Shown: piece after piece, positions 23,430-31,490 of the stretch
Position numbering within the stretch: the stretch's first letter is position 1
Layout of the letters: each line of letters opens with the position of its first letter
Assembly: GCA_900767135.1 (NCBI GenBank)
Contig: CAAFYU010000071.1
Location: 1 to 53,341 of the forward strand
DNA length: 53,341 nucleotides
Direction of reading: 5' to 3'
From: Candidatus Gastranaerophilales bacterium
Lineage (GTDB): Bacteria; Cyanobacteriota; Vampirovibrionia; Gastranaerophilales; Gastranaerophilaceae
Program-made: the position numbers and the translations under genes
Notes under the pieces: model-generated
What the model was told of the DNA's origin: nothing
What the model saw: only the letters and a program-made list of their open reading frames with translations
The model's database searches: none

Positions 23430-24245
23430 CTACACTGCCAAAATTACAATTCCATGTTTGTCTGCATATTCTACAACTTTTTCTTGATCTACAATAATTG
23501 TTTCATTTGCTTCTACTGCAATTAAATCAGCTTTGTATTTATGCATAGTTCTTAAAGTTCTCAATCCGATTGCCGGAATATCAAATCTCTTGTCCTGAAA
23601 TGGCTTAGAAACTTTAACCACAACTGCATTACGCTTCGCAAACTTAGCACCACGTTTAATACACATGTCAGTTCCTTCAATTGCTTCAACTGCCATAATC
23701 ATTTTGTCTTTAATTACAACAGATTGACCGACATCAACTTTTCCCATTTCTTTTGCGAGCCAAAAACCGTAGTTTACGTCTTCCATCTGTTGTTCTGTTG
23801 GTTTTAGTTTGCCCAAAACTCCTGATGGAATCATTAAATTTTTAATAAAAATAGTCTGATCTAAAACTGAAATATTATGCTTTTCAAACTCTTTTACAAT
23901 CAAAAGCATAACCTCATCATCGTTCAATCGTTTTACAGATTTCAAAATTTCAATAGCTCTTTTATCAAATTTGTGAAGTTGCAAAAGTACACGTTTATGC
24001 ACTTTCCCTAAAAAAGTAACCTGTTTAATCTCTTCTTCTGTAAAAATTTTTTCGATTTTTGTCATCTCACCGGGGTGGCAAGAGTAAACTTTTGAACAAT
24101 ATTTTTTTAATTCCTTTAAATTATCGTTAGCTAAAGAAACACAAATAACTTCAAATCCGTTTTCTTTTGCATGGCGAGCCATCTCAACAGGAAGAATTCC
24201 ATCTCCTGCTATTAAACCTTGTTTATTTTCCAACATTATAGACAT
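23430..24245 (-). CDS. lpxI: UDP-2,3-diacylglucosamine pyrophosphatase LpxI
   Basis: Hydrolyses UDP-2,3-diacylglucosamine to lipid X, the step before LpxB; LpxI is the alternative to LpxH found in alphaproteobacteria, cyanobacteria-like and other lineages. The 271-residue length fits. Visible blocks are GLIAGDGILPVEMARHAKENGF (residues ~10-31), FLGKVHKRVLL, DDEVMLLIVKEFEKHNI, QSVVIKDKMIMAVEAIEGTD (~180-200) and the C-terminal GLRTLRTMHKYKADLIAVEAN. A GAGGAAA site precedes the ATG, and TATAAT (24269-24274 in minus sense) lies upstream, so it may have an internal promoter as well as read-through from upstream genes. Confidence 0.93.
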   Translation of the reverse strand: MSIMLENKQGLIAGDGILPVEMARHAKENGFEVICVSLANDNLKELKKYCSKVYSCHPGEMTKIEKIFTEEEIKQVTFLGKVHKRVLLQLHKFDKRAIEILKSVKRLNDDEVMLLIVKEFEKHNISVLDQTIFIKNLMIPSGVLGKLKPTEQQMEDVNYGFWLAKEMGKVDVGQSVVIKDKMIMAVEAIEGTDMCIKRGAKFAKRNAVVVKVSKPFQDKRFDIPAIGLRTLRTMHKYKADLIAVEANETIIVDQEKVVEYADKHGIVILAV

Positions 24246-24281
24246 TTATTTTCCTCTTTTACTTGATTAATTATATCACAA

Positions 24282-24908
24282 TTATTTTTTTAACGAATTT
24301 ATCTCGTCAACTTGTTCTTGATTGAACAGCACAGCACCACCCATCATTTTAGTGTTAAACACAACCTGAGCGTAGCTTTCTGCAAGTTCCAATTTTAGAT
24401 AAGCATCTTTTATTGTTTTATCACCAACAACAAATCCATGGTTTGCCATCAATACGGCATCATAATCTTTAAAATACTTAGCTGTTTTTTCTACCAAATC
24501 CATTGATCCCGGAAGCCCGTATTCTGCAAGCGGAATTTGGCCGAAATAAAAAACATTTTCCGCCATAATCGGCTCGTCTAATGCTATTTTGCAACACGCA
24601 AACGAACTCAAAAAAACAGGGTGAACGTGTATTATATAATTTACATCAGGCCTTTGTTTGTAAAATTCCACATGTAACATTTTTTCAGATGACGGTTTTT
24701 TCCCCTCTTCCAATGATTTTCCGTTAAAGTCAATCAAAACAAGCTCGTCCTCTGAAAGATAACCGTTTGAAGAGCCGGAAGTTGTTATCAATATTTTATC
24801 TTCATATCGAGCAGAAAAATTCCCTGAATATCCGGGGGTAAAATTTTTAACACCGGCAAGTTTTCCATATTCTATTAATTCTTTTTTTAATTTTTCTAAT
24901 TTATTCAT
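24282..24908 (-). CDS. Class II aldolase/adducin-family protein (FucA-like)
   Basis: A 208-residue class II aldolase. The likely zinc ligands are His94, His96 (IIHVHP) and His157 (MANHG), with catalytic Glu75 in PSSEKMLH. The N-terminal GYSGNFSARYEDKILITTSGS binds phosphate in the family. Known members cleave fuculose-, rhamnulose- or ribulose-phosphates or act as epimerases or dehydratases; the substrate here is unknown. Its ATG overlaps the stop of the LptD-like gene (TAATG), and lpxI follows after 36 bases, so an unexpected sugar-phosphate enzyme is embedded in a lipid A/LPS export operon. Confidence 0.85.
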   Translation of the reverse strand: MNKLEKLKKELIEYGKLAGVKNFTPGYSGNFSARYEDKILITTSGSSNGYLSEDELVLIDFNGKSLEEGKKPSSEKMLHVEFYKQRPDVNYIIHVHPVFLSSFACCKIALDEPIMAENVFYFGQIPLAEYGLPGSMDLVEKTAKYFKDYDAVLMANHGFVVGDKTIKDAYLKLELAESYAQVVFNTKMMGGAVLFNQEQVDEINSLKK

Positions 24909-27157
24909 TATAGCTGTTCTCTATTTGGATCTTCGATATCAATAACTTCTGCATACATCATCTTTTTAACAATCGGTTTATTGTCACTTGTATTATTTTC
25001 AATGTCATAAACCTTCAATTCAGGTTCTTCTCGGTTACTTCTCGCAAGCCTATCTGGATTTTTTATTACCATTTTTTCATAATCCAAAGATGAACCCTTG
25101 GTGTCCATTGCTAATACGAAAGAAAAATATGTTTGTTGTCTAACCCAGTCATAACCAAGACTTATCTTGAAATCGTCTGGTCCGAATGCTAAGATAAATG
25201 AGTTTTCTTGGAACATATCGTTATTTGCAGCCGAATTTCTGGCATCTGTTCTTATAACTCCTGACCAAGCAACCGTTACGTATTTACATAACCTTAAAGA
25301 TTCTCGGATTACGAACATAGAATGCCCATATCTGTATGCATCATACATTTGCAAAGGAGAATTATCCTGATATGCAGCCATTAGGAAACCAACGTCTTGC
25401 ATCCAATTTTTTACCTGTGAATGTATAAAAGGCCCGACTCTACCAACAAATTGAGTATCTCCGGTACCGTACAATGCCGCACTACCTTGCATTACCAAAG
25501 AAGCGTTCAAAGCCATTCTTTTTTCTTTGTTTGTATAATTATATAAACTCTGAGAAAGCTCTGCCATGTATCTTGTTCTGGTTGTGCCGATATTATCAGC
25601 CTGATAGTGTTCACCATGTCTATTATAATCGTTGTTTTGCATATAACCAAAACTTGCACGTTGTTTAAATGTTAAATCTAAACCGGCACCAAGTGTAGAT
25701 GGAATAATTCCTCTGTCGTGATAAATTAATTCCGCAGAATATTTTGGCATTCTAGGCCCAAACCACCATTCGTTCAAGTATGAATTTGCACCATATTGCA
25801 AATACAATTTATCATCTAAAAATTGTTTACCTCTTAATATAAAAACATCAGCGGCAGAACCATACCCAAAATCGGTAAAGTTCGTGGCACTTCGATATTT
25901 TGCCAATCCACCAAACCCAATACCACTTTTGCTATTGATGATTGGCAACAGTTTTAAAGTAGAACCGTCTTGCAATGGCGTATCAAATACAAACCCCGGA
26001 CCAGCAAACATTCCTAAACGTCCTCTGGAACCAAATTCCGGATAGTTTGCGTCAAAAAATTCGTGTTTTTTGTTTGTGTGAACTGACAACAACGGAAAAT
26101 TAAACAAATGATTATTACCAGCATAAAATTGAGCTTTTTTAAGTGTTAATACATCATTATATTTTTTCGCATTTACTTCAACTTCTTTGGCTTTAATATT
26201 TATTGCGGTAGCACCTGTTCCATCAAAGATTTCAGATTTGTCATCTTCATCAAGCATTAAGTTGTTAAAATAATTGCCACCAATCATTCTTGTATGAAAA
26301 TCTAAGATATATGAATCTTTTGACTCAACACGTCCTTTGTACAAGGTAATTTTGTCATCTGTCATTTCAGCTTTTTCAGCATTCATATCCACAATAGATT
26401 CTTTTGTATGCATTTTATCTAAAAACGCATCTTCTTCGTTCATGTTAATTTGTAAAAAATCGCCAAATACACTTTTACCGTCACGTATAACTTCTACTGT
26501 GCCATAAGCTTTCAAAATGTTTGACGCTTTATTATAAACCATTTTGTCAGCTTTTATAGTAACATTTTGCGGTGGAAAAACTAGAACGGGGTGACCTGTG
26601 GCAATTAGATCTAAGGTTTTATCATCGTAATCAATGTTATCAGCATCAAGTGTAACATCATTTTGTGCAACCTGTTGTTTCACTCCGCCTTCTAATTCCA
26701 ACGTGTTATCTGATTTTTCCTTTTTTGAAAGCTTTTTCTTGCCGGATTTTTTATCTGATAGAATATCGGTTTGTTGTTCTTTTTCAACATTCTTTGTCGG
26801 ATTTGCAAAATTAATATTTAATTCTTTATTAAGTTTTGCATTCTCATCAGCTTCTTCACGAGCCTGTTCTTCTTTTTCTCGTTCAATTAACTGTAACGTT
26901 TTTTTGTAATTTCGTTCTCTAAGTTTATTTGTTACTTTAATACGAGTTTTTTTAAAAAGAGGCATGCCACGAACAGGGTTTATTGTACTGCCTTCAACAA
27001 CTGTTACTTCTGGCATTTTTGCTCCAAGAGGCGATTCATAAAATCCCTCATTAAACAATTCTTCCAATTCTTCCGAACTACTTAATGAGTTATTTGCAAG
27101 AACAGGTTGAACTATTGTTGATAATATTAAAGCTGTTATTAATAAATATTTTTTCAA
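24908..27157 (-). CDS. LptD/OstA-like outer-membrane LPS assembly protein
   Basis: A 749-residue exported protein. A signal peptide (MKKYLLITALILSTIVQPVLA) is followed by a Lys/Glu-rich linker (~85-160), an OstA/LptA-like beta-jellyroll region (~165-290: VTLDADNIDYDDKTLDLIATG, VTIKADKMVYNKASNILKAYG) and a C-terminal region rich in alternating aromatic residues (~350-720) consistent with a beta-barrel. In the Lpt system the jellyroll receives LPS from the periplasmic bridge and the barrel inserts it into the outer leaflet. It heads an operon with lpxI and lpxB and follows the M23 peptidase gene. It is divergent from proteobacterial LptD, hence no gene symbol. Confidence 0.8.
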   Translation of the reverse strand: MKKYLLITALILSTIVQPVLANNSLSSSEELEELFNEGFYESPLGAKMPEVTVVEGSTINPVRGMPLFKKTRIKVTNKLRERNYKKTLQLIEREKEEQAREEADENAKLNKELNINFANPTKNVEKEQQTDILSDKKSGKKKLSKKEKSDNTLELEGGVKQQVAQNDVTLDADNIDYDDKTLDLIATGHPVLVFPPQNVTIKADKMVYNKASNILKAYGTVEVIRDGKSVFGDFLQINMNEEDAFLDKMHTKESIVDMNAEKAEMTDDKITLYKGRVESKDSYILDFHTRMIGGNYFNNLMLDEDDKSEIFDGTGATAINIKAKEVEVNAKKYNDVLTLKKAQFYAGNNHLFNFPLLSVHTNKKHEFFDANYPEFGSRGRLGMFAGPGFVFDTPLQDGSTLKLLPIINSKSGIGFGGLAKYRSATNFTDFGYGSAADVFILRGKQFLDDKLYLQYGANSYLNEWWFGPRMPKYSAELIYHDRGIIPSTLGAGLDLTFKQRASFGYMQNNDYNRHGEHYQADNIGTTRTRYMAELSQSLYNYTNKEKRMALNASLVMQGSAALYGTGDTQFVGRVGPFIHSQVKNWMQDVGFLMAAYQDNSPLQMYDAYRYGHSMFVIRESLRLCKYVTVAWSGVIRTDARNSAANNDMFQENSFILAFGPDDFKISLGYDWVRQQTYFSFVLAMDTKGSSLDYEKMVIKNPDRLARSNREEPELKVYDIENNTSDNKPIVKKMMYAEVIDIEDPNREQL

Positions 27158-27178
27158 TTTCTTACCTATATAGTTATT

Positions 27179-28297
27179 CTAAATATAATTCAACGGATTA
27201 TTAGGTTTTCCGTTAATTCTGACCTCAAAGTGAACATGTGGACCTGTGCTGTAACCTGTGGTTCCTTCGTATCCGACAACATCTCCTTTATGAACAAATT
27301 GTCCTTGTCCAACTTTTATTGATGACATGTGTGCATACAAAGTTGTTGTCGGTTTCCCGTTCACAACTCCATGGTCCAAAATTACCACTTTGCCATATCC
27401 GCCATACCAACCGGAATAAATTACCCTACCGGAATTTGAGGCATGAATACTGCCATGATTTGGACCAGCTATATCAACTCCTGAGTGGAATGTTCTACTG
27501 TTGAATATCGGGTGAGTTCTCCAACCAAAAGGTGATGTAATTCTTCCGCCAATAGGTCGCATAAACCCTGTTGAGGTGATTCTGACAGAAGAACGGCTTC
27601 TATTTCGTGCAATCATACTCTGGATACTTGCTGATTGTCTTGCAAGTTCTCTTTCTGCACGCTCGTAAGTTTTTCTGTCTGATTTATATTTGTTAATCAT
27701 GCTTTGGTTCATTGCAATAGAGGACTTCAATTCTTTTTGCTGAGAATTTATAGCTTGAATTGATTGTGCCAAAGCAATTTTCTTAGCTTGAATATCTCTT
27801 TTCATAGCTGCAATTCGTTGAGATTTTGCACGAACAGCCATAATCCTTGCATAGTCTTTTTTCAAAACAATTTTTTCGAAATAAACAACATCTAGTAAAG
27901 AATTCAAATCTTTTGCATTTAAAATTAATTGAAACATGCCTGTTCTTTGATTTTTGTAAACTTGTCTGATACGTTTACGCATATCAACATTTGCTTGATT
28001 AAACTCTGCAACTGATGCATTCAAATCTCTCTCCATCTGTGCAAGTTGCCCTTCCAGAGAAGTGTATCTGTTCTTTGATTGTTGGAGATTATTAGATGTC
28101 TGTTCAAGCCTTTGCTGGTTCTTGTAAAGTTTGTTCTTTTCAAGGTGTTCCAAAGCTTTTAAGCGTTTAATTTTTTCATGCGTAACTCTTTGCTTATGCT
28201 GTATCGTTTTTAACTGATTGGCTTCTGCAATTAAGCCCACATTCCCTATAAGCAACGCTATTATAACTATAAAAAGATTTTTTATAAATTTTCTCAT
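27179..28297 (-). CDS. EnvC-like coiled-coil M23 (LytM) peptidase
   Basis: A 372-residue exported protein. It has a signal peptide (residues 1-26), a long coiled coil (~30-230, rich in Gln/Lys/Glu), then an M23 LytM domain (~245-372). The zinc ligands and catalytic residues are all present: His271 and Asp275 (HSGVDIAG), His323 (YAHM), and His354/His356 (GPHVHFEV). An active endopeptidase cutting peptidoglycan cross-links is therefore expected, unlike degenerate EnvC activators. The architecture matches EnvC/NlpD-like division factors. It lies 22 bases upstream of the LptD-like gene and nine bases downstream of a 34-residue membrane peptide. Confidence 0.92.
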   Translation of the reverse strand: MRKFIKNLFIVIIALLIGNVGLIAEANQLKTIQHKQRVTHEKIKRLKALEHLEKNKLYKNQQRLEQTSNNLQQSKNRYTSLEGQLAQMERDLNASVAEFNQANVDMRKRIRQVYKNQRTGMFQLILNAKDLNSLLDVVYFEKIVLKKDYARIMAVRAKSQRIAAMKRDIQAKKIALAQSIQAINSQQKELKSSIAMNQSMINKYKSDRKTYERAERELARQSASIQSMIARNRSRSSVRITSTGFMRPIGGRITSPFGWRTHPIFNSRTFHSGVDIAGPNHGSIHASNSGRVIYSGWYGGYGKVVILDHGVVNGKPTTTLYAHMSSIKVGQGQFVHKGDVVGYEGTTGYSTGPHVHFEVRINGKPNNPLNYI

Positions 28298-28305
28298 ATC
28301 TTCTT

Positions 28306-28410
28306 CTATTTAACAATAAGAGGTAACAACATTAAGCCAACTGTCCATGCGATAAATGTAACTGCAATTATTGCTACAATAGCTCTTTGATGTTTTCTAA
28401 AAAATTCCAT
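28306..28410 (-). CDS. 34-residue single-span membrane peptide
   Basis: A small gene with a clear AGGGGAAA ribosome-binding site. The product begins MEFFRKHQRAIVAIIAVTFI and is almost entirely one membrane helix (residues ~10-31), with a basic N-terminus and a terminal VK. It sits nine bases upstream of the M23 peptidase and is probably cotranscribed with it. It may assist envelope assembly or regulate the peptidase, but no function is known. The divergent spacer (28411-28497) carries the promoter of the AAA/TPR gene. Confidence 0.65.
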   Translation of the reverse strand: MEFFRKHQRAIVAIIAVTFIAWTVGLMLLPLIVK

Positions 28411-28462
28411 AAGTTTCCCCTCATATCTGTTATACTAAAATTGTACTATAAAAATTTTGTAT

Positions 28463-28491
28463 TTGCAAAATTTTAAGAAATCTATTAATAT
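28463..28491 (+). promoter_or_regulatory. Leaderless promoter of the AAA/TPR gene
   Basis: TTGCAA (28463-28468), 17-bp spacer, TAATAT (28486-28491), six bases, ATG 28498. No Shine-Dalgarno sequence. Confidence 0.75.
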
Positions 28492-28497
28492 AGTCTT

Positions 28498-30825
28498 ATG
28501 GAATTTATAAAAGAGGCTGTTGATAAAAAAACAATTCAAAAACAAAATATCGGAATTAATCAATTTCTTATCGAAAATAACCTTACCCAAATTGAAAAGA
28601 TTGTAAAATTTTTTAATTCTGACGCTCCTTTATTGCTTGTAAACGGGTTTATGGGTACGGGAAAAGTCATGGTTGTCAATCAAGCTCTTTCGTTTTTAGA
28701 TGAGAGTGTTATAACTCTTAGATATAATTGTTTTGAAACAACTATTTTAGATGATATACTCCTTGAATTTTTTGATAATTTTAAAAGACTGACAGCACAA
28801 GGAATTATTCAATTTCCAAAAGCAAGAACAGAAAATTTTACCCAGAAAATCAATGCCTATTTTGATTCCATATTAAAACCTGTTGTTATTGTTATCAACT
28901 CTTTTGAACAGATTTTAAAGAACAACAAACAAGAAATTCTTGATTTTATTCTGCATATATCCAAATTAACAAATGTAAAAATTGTTTTAATTGGAAGGAA
29001 ATTCGACTACACAGATTTTGGTGAAAACTTTGAACGTGTTGCAATTTCAGCTCTTGAAAAAGGAATTTTTGAAAAATATCTTAAATCAGAAGATTTCAAG
29101 CAAATTGGGCCATTATCAGATGAATTATACAAATATTCACGTGGCTACTACTTTTACACAACTCTTGCCATAAAAGTAATGCAGGCAAGAAAACTTAATT
29201 TGATTGATTTTTTATCAGGCTATACAAAGAGTTTTTTGTCTTTCAATGAGTTTATATTGAGAGAGGCTCTGTCACTTGTTGATCCTGTAAGCGGGCACTT
29301 ATTAAGATTTTTGACGATTATGCGTCACCCTGTAAATGTGAAACTTTTAAAAACATTAAACTTGTATAATGCCGAACGAATTGCATACTTTGTCGACAAC
29401 ATGATTTTGACACGAGAAGGTTCTTTGATTTACCTTCAAGATTACTACAAAGACATCTCGCAAAACTCAATTGCGGATAATATTGCAGTAAAAATTCACA
29501 AAAGCTGTGTAGAATTATACAAAACTCAACTACCGCTAAAACCTCTTGAAAGAGATTTGCTTATTTCTCGTCAAACAATGCGTGCAGAAATCGAATTTCA
29601 CAGTTTGTTTATTCCCCAGAAACCTGTGCTTCTACAAAAACCTGTGCCGGAAGTTGAATTTATTGAACAAAAAGTTGCAGAAGAAATTCCTCAAACCAAA
29701 GAAGAAAAAGACGAGCAAATTAAGAAAATTTCATTTGTTTTCGATTCTGAGGAAAATGAGCTTGCAATTATGAATAAAATTGCAGATTCTATAAATACGT
29801 TTGTCGATATTTCGGCAAAAAATCAACAAACTCTTGACGAAATTAAAAACATGTCACTAATCAACCTTCTTAATCTTGCTAAAAAAGAAGAGGAAAAATT
29901 CGACTACAAAAAAGTCATAATGATTTTGCAAAAAGCATTAACAATGAATAAAGACGACGATTTCTATACTTTTTTACCGATTTTATATACCAAACTCGGT
30001 GAAAACTTCTATAAATTATCAGACTGGTTCAACGCCCAAAAATATTACGAGCTTGCAGAAGAATTCTATGTTTCGACCGGTGATACAGAAAAAATTAACG
30101 AATGCAAATATGAAATTGCAAATATCTTCTATATTACATTCAAAAGAGAAAAGGCCGAAAAGATTTTGGAAGAAATTTTACTTGAAATAATTTCTCCAAA
30201 CTTAAAACTAAAATCAGAGCTTTTATTGGCCAGCATTACCGGAAACAGTATAAAATCAGCATTACCAAGTTCAACAACAGGGATAGAAAAATCTGTTCTT
30301 GCAGAAGTGTATTTCAAATACGCACTAAATTGTGATGAAGAAGGCGATATTGAAACAGCAGTAAAATTTTATAAAAAATGTGTTGAAACATCACAAGATC
30401 CTAAAATTAACAAATTTTTATCATCAACACTTGCAAACCTTGCAACAATTTTTGATGAACATGGAAAAACAGAGGTTGCAGTAAAATACTTACAAGAAAG
30501 TCTTAGACTAGATGAGATAACTCAAAATAATAACGGAATTTACGTATCTGCAATGAAACTTTCGGAAATGATTTCTGATAAAAATAAATCGCTCGCATAC
30601 TTAAAACGGGCAAAAAACTGTGCAATAGAACTAAATGAGCCTTTTTATATAGCATCATCAGACTTGGCTCTTGGCGATTTTTATTATAATCAAAAGGATT
30701 ATGCTGTTGCTCTAAAATATTATGATAAGGCTAAATCATTAGCACAAAATAATTTTACAAAAGACAACATTGTAAAAATTGAACAACGAATTAATGACAT
30801 AAAAAAGGTGTATAATGCAGGATAA
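28498..30825 (+). CDS. P-loop ATPase with C-terminal TPR repeats
   Basis: A 775-residue cytoplasmic protein. The Walker A motif is GFMGTGKV (residues ~50-57); the likely Walker B strand, PVVIVINSFEQ (~138-148), has Asn where Asp is usual. A winged-helix-like region follows (~230-330), then a Glu/Lys-rich linker (~365-430) and a tail of TPR-like helices (~440-770: FYKLSDWFNAQKYYELAEEFY, YNQKDYAVALKYYDKAKSL). The layout resembles STAND-type signalling ATPases, in which the repeats sense a ligand. It starts without a leader and overlaps rsmG by 11 bases. The ligand and output are unknown. Confidence 0.75.
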   Translation: MEFIKEAVDKKTIQKQNIGINQFLIENNLTQIEKIVKFFNSDAPLLLVNGFMGTGKVMVVNQALSFLDESVITLRYNCFETTILDDILLEFFDNFKRLTAQGIIQFPKARTENFTQKINAYFDSILKPVVIVINSFEQILKNNKQEILDFILHISKLTNVKIVLIGRKFDYTDFGENFERVAISALEKGIFEKYLKSEDFKQIGPLSDELYKYSRGYYFYTTLAIKVMQARKLNLIDFLSGYTKSFLSFNEFILREALSLVDPVSGHLLRFLTIMRHPVNVKLLKTLNLYNAERIAYFVDNMILTREGSLIYLQDYYKDISQNSIADNIAVKIHKSCVELYKTQLPLKPLERDLLISRQTMRAEIEFHSLFIPQKPVLLQKPVPEVEFIEQKVAEEIPQTKEEKDEQIKKISFVFDSEENELAIMNKIADSINTFVDISAKNQQTLDEIKNMSLINLLNLAKKEEEKFDYKKVIMILQKALTMNKDDDFYTFLPILYTKLGENFYKLSDWFNAQKYYELAEEFYVSTGDTEKINECKYEIANIFYITFKREKAEKILEEILLEIISPNLKLKSELLLASITGNSIKSALPSSTTGIEKSVLAEVYFKYALNCDEEGDIETAVKFYKKCVETSQDPKINKFLSSTLANLATIFDEHGKTEVAVKYLQESLRLDEITQNNNGIYVSAMKLSEMISDKNKSLAYLKRAKNCAIELNEPFYIASSDLALGDFYYNQKDYAVALKYYDKAKSLAQNNFTKDNIVKIEQRINDIKKVYNAG

Positions 30826-31408
30826 AGAATTTTTTGAAAATTATATAAAAGCTTTTTTAGCAGAAAACGCAAAAGTAAATTTGATTTCTAAAAACGATGA
30901 AAAATATTTATGGGAAAAACATATTTTCGACAGTTTGGCGATAGAAAAATTTTTCGAGAAATATAATTTTGAAGCGAAAGAACTGTTGGATTTTGGTACC
31001 GGCGGAGGTTTCCCATCTGTTCCAATCGCACTTGCATATCCAAATATTTCTGTTACAGCAGTTGACAGTATTAGGAAAAAGATTAACGCAATTGTTTCAA
31101 TAAAAAATACTCTTGATATCAAAAATTTAACCCCGATTTGTGAAAGAATTGAAAATATTGATAAAAAATTTGATGTTGTAACATCAAGAGCAGTTGCAAA
31201 CCTTGGGAAAATAGTTGAATATGCAATTCCACATCTTAAAAATGACGGGTTTTTTGTTGCATATAAATCTGTTAAGGTGCAAGAAGAAATTAATGAAGCG
31301 AAGCCTTTTTTGAAAAAATATAATGCGAAAATTGTAGATATAATCCAATATAATTTACCGTTGATAGAAAATCATACAAGAAATTTAGTTATAATAAAAA
31401 GAATTTAA
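30815..31408 (+). CDS. rsmG: 16S rRNA (guanine-527-N7)-methyltransferase
   Basis: SAM-dependent methyltransferase of the GidB/RsmG family, which methylates G527 in the 530 loop of 16S rRNA. The 197-residue protein has KVNLISKNDEKYLWEKHIFDSL near the N-terminus, the SAM-binding motif LLDFGTGGGFPSVPIALAYP (residues ~54-73), VDSIRKKI (acidic ribose ligand Asp), and VTSRAVANL. It overlaps the ATPase gene and ends at a strong bidirectional terminator shared with secA. Confidence 0.95.
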   Translation: MQDKEFFENYIKAFLAENAKVNLISKNDEKYLWEKHIFDSLAIEKFFEKYNFEAKELLDFGTGGGFPSVPIALAYPNISVTAVDSIRKKINAIVSIKNTLDIKNLTPICERIENIDKKFDVVTSRAVANLGKIVEYAIPHLKNDGFFVAYKSVKVQEEINEAKPFLKKYNAKIVDIIQYNLPLIENHTRNLVIIKRI

Positions 31409-31437
31409 ATTTATTGATAGAATACCATTTTAGTTAA

Positions 31438-31471
31438 AAGCTCTGAACAATAATATTTTTGTTCAGAGCTT
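31438..31471. terminator. Bidirectional intrinsic terminator between rsmG and secA
   Basis: Perfect 12-bp arms AAGCTCTGAACA / TGTTCAGAGCTT with a short A/T loop between converging genes. Confidence 0.85.
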
Positions 31472-31490
31472 GAAAATTTATTTGATAGCC

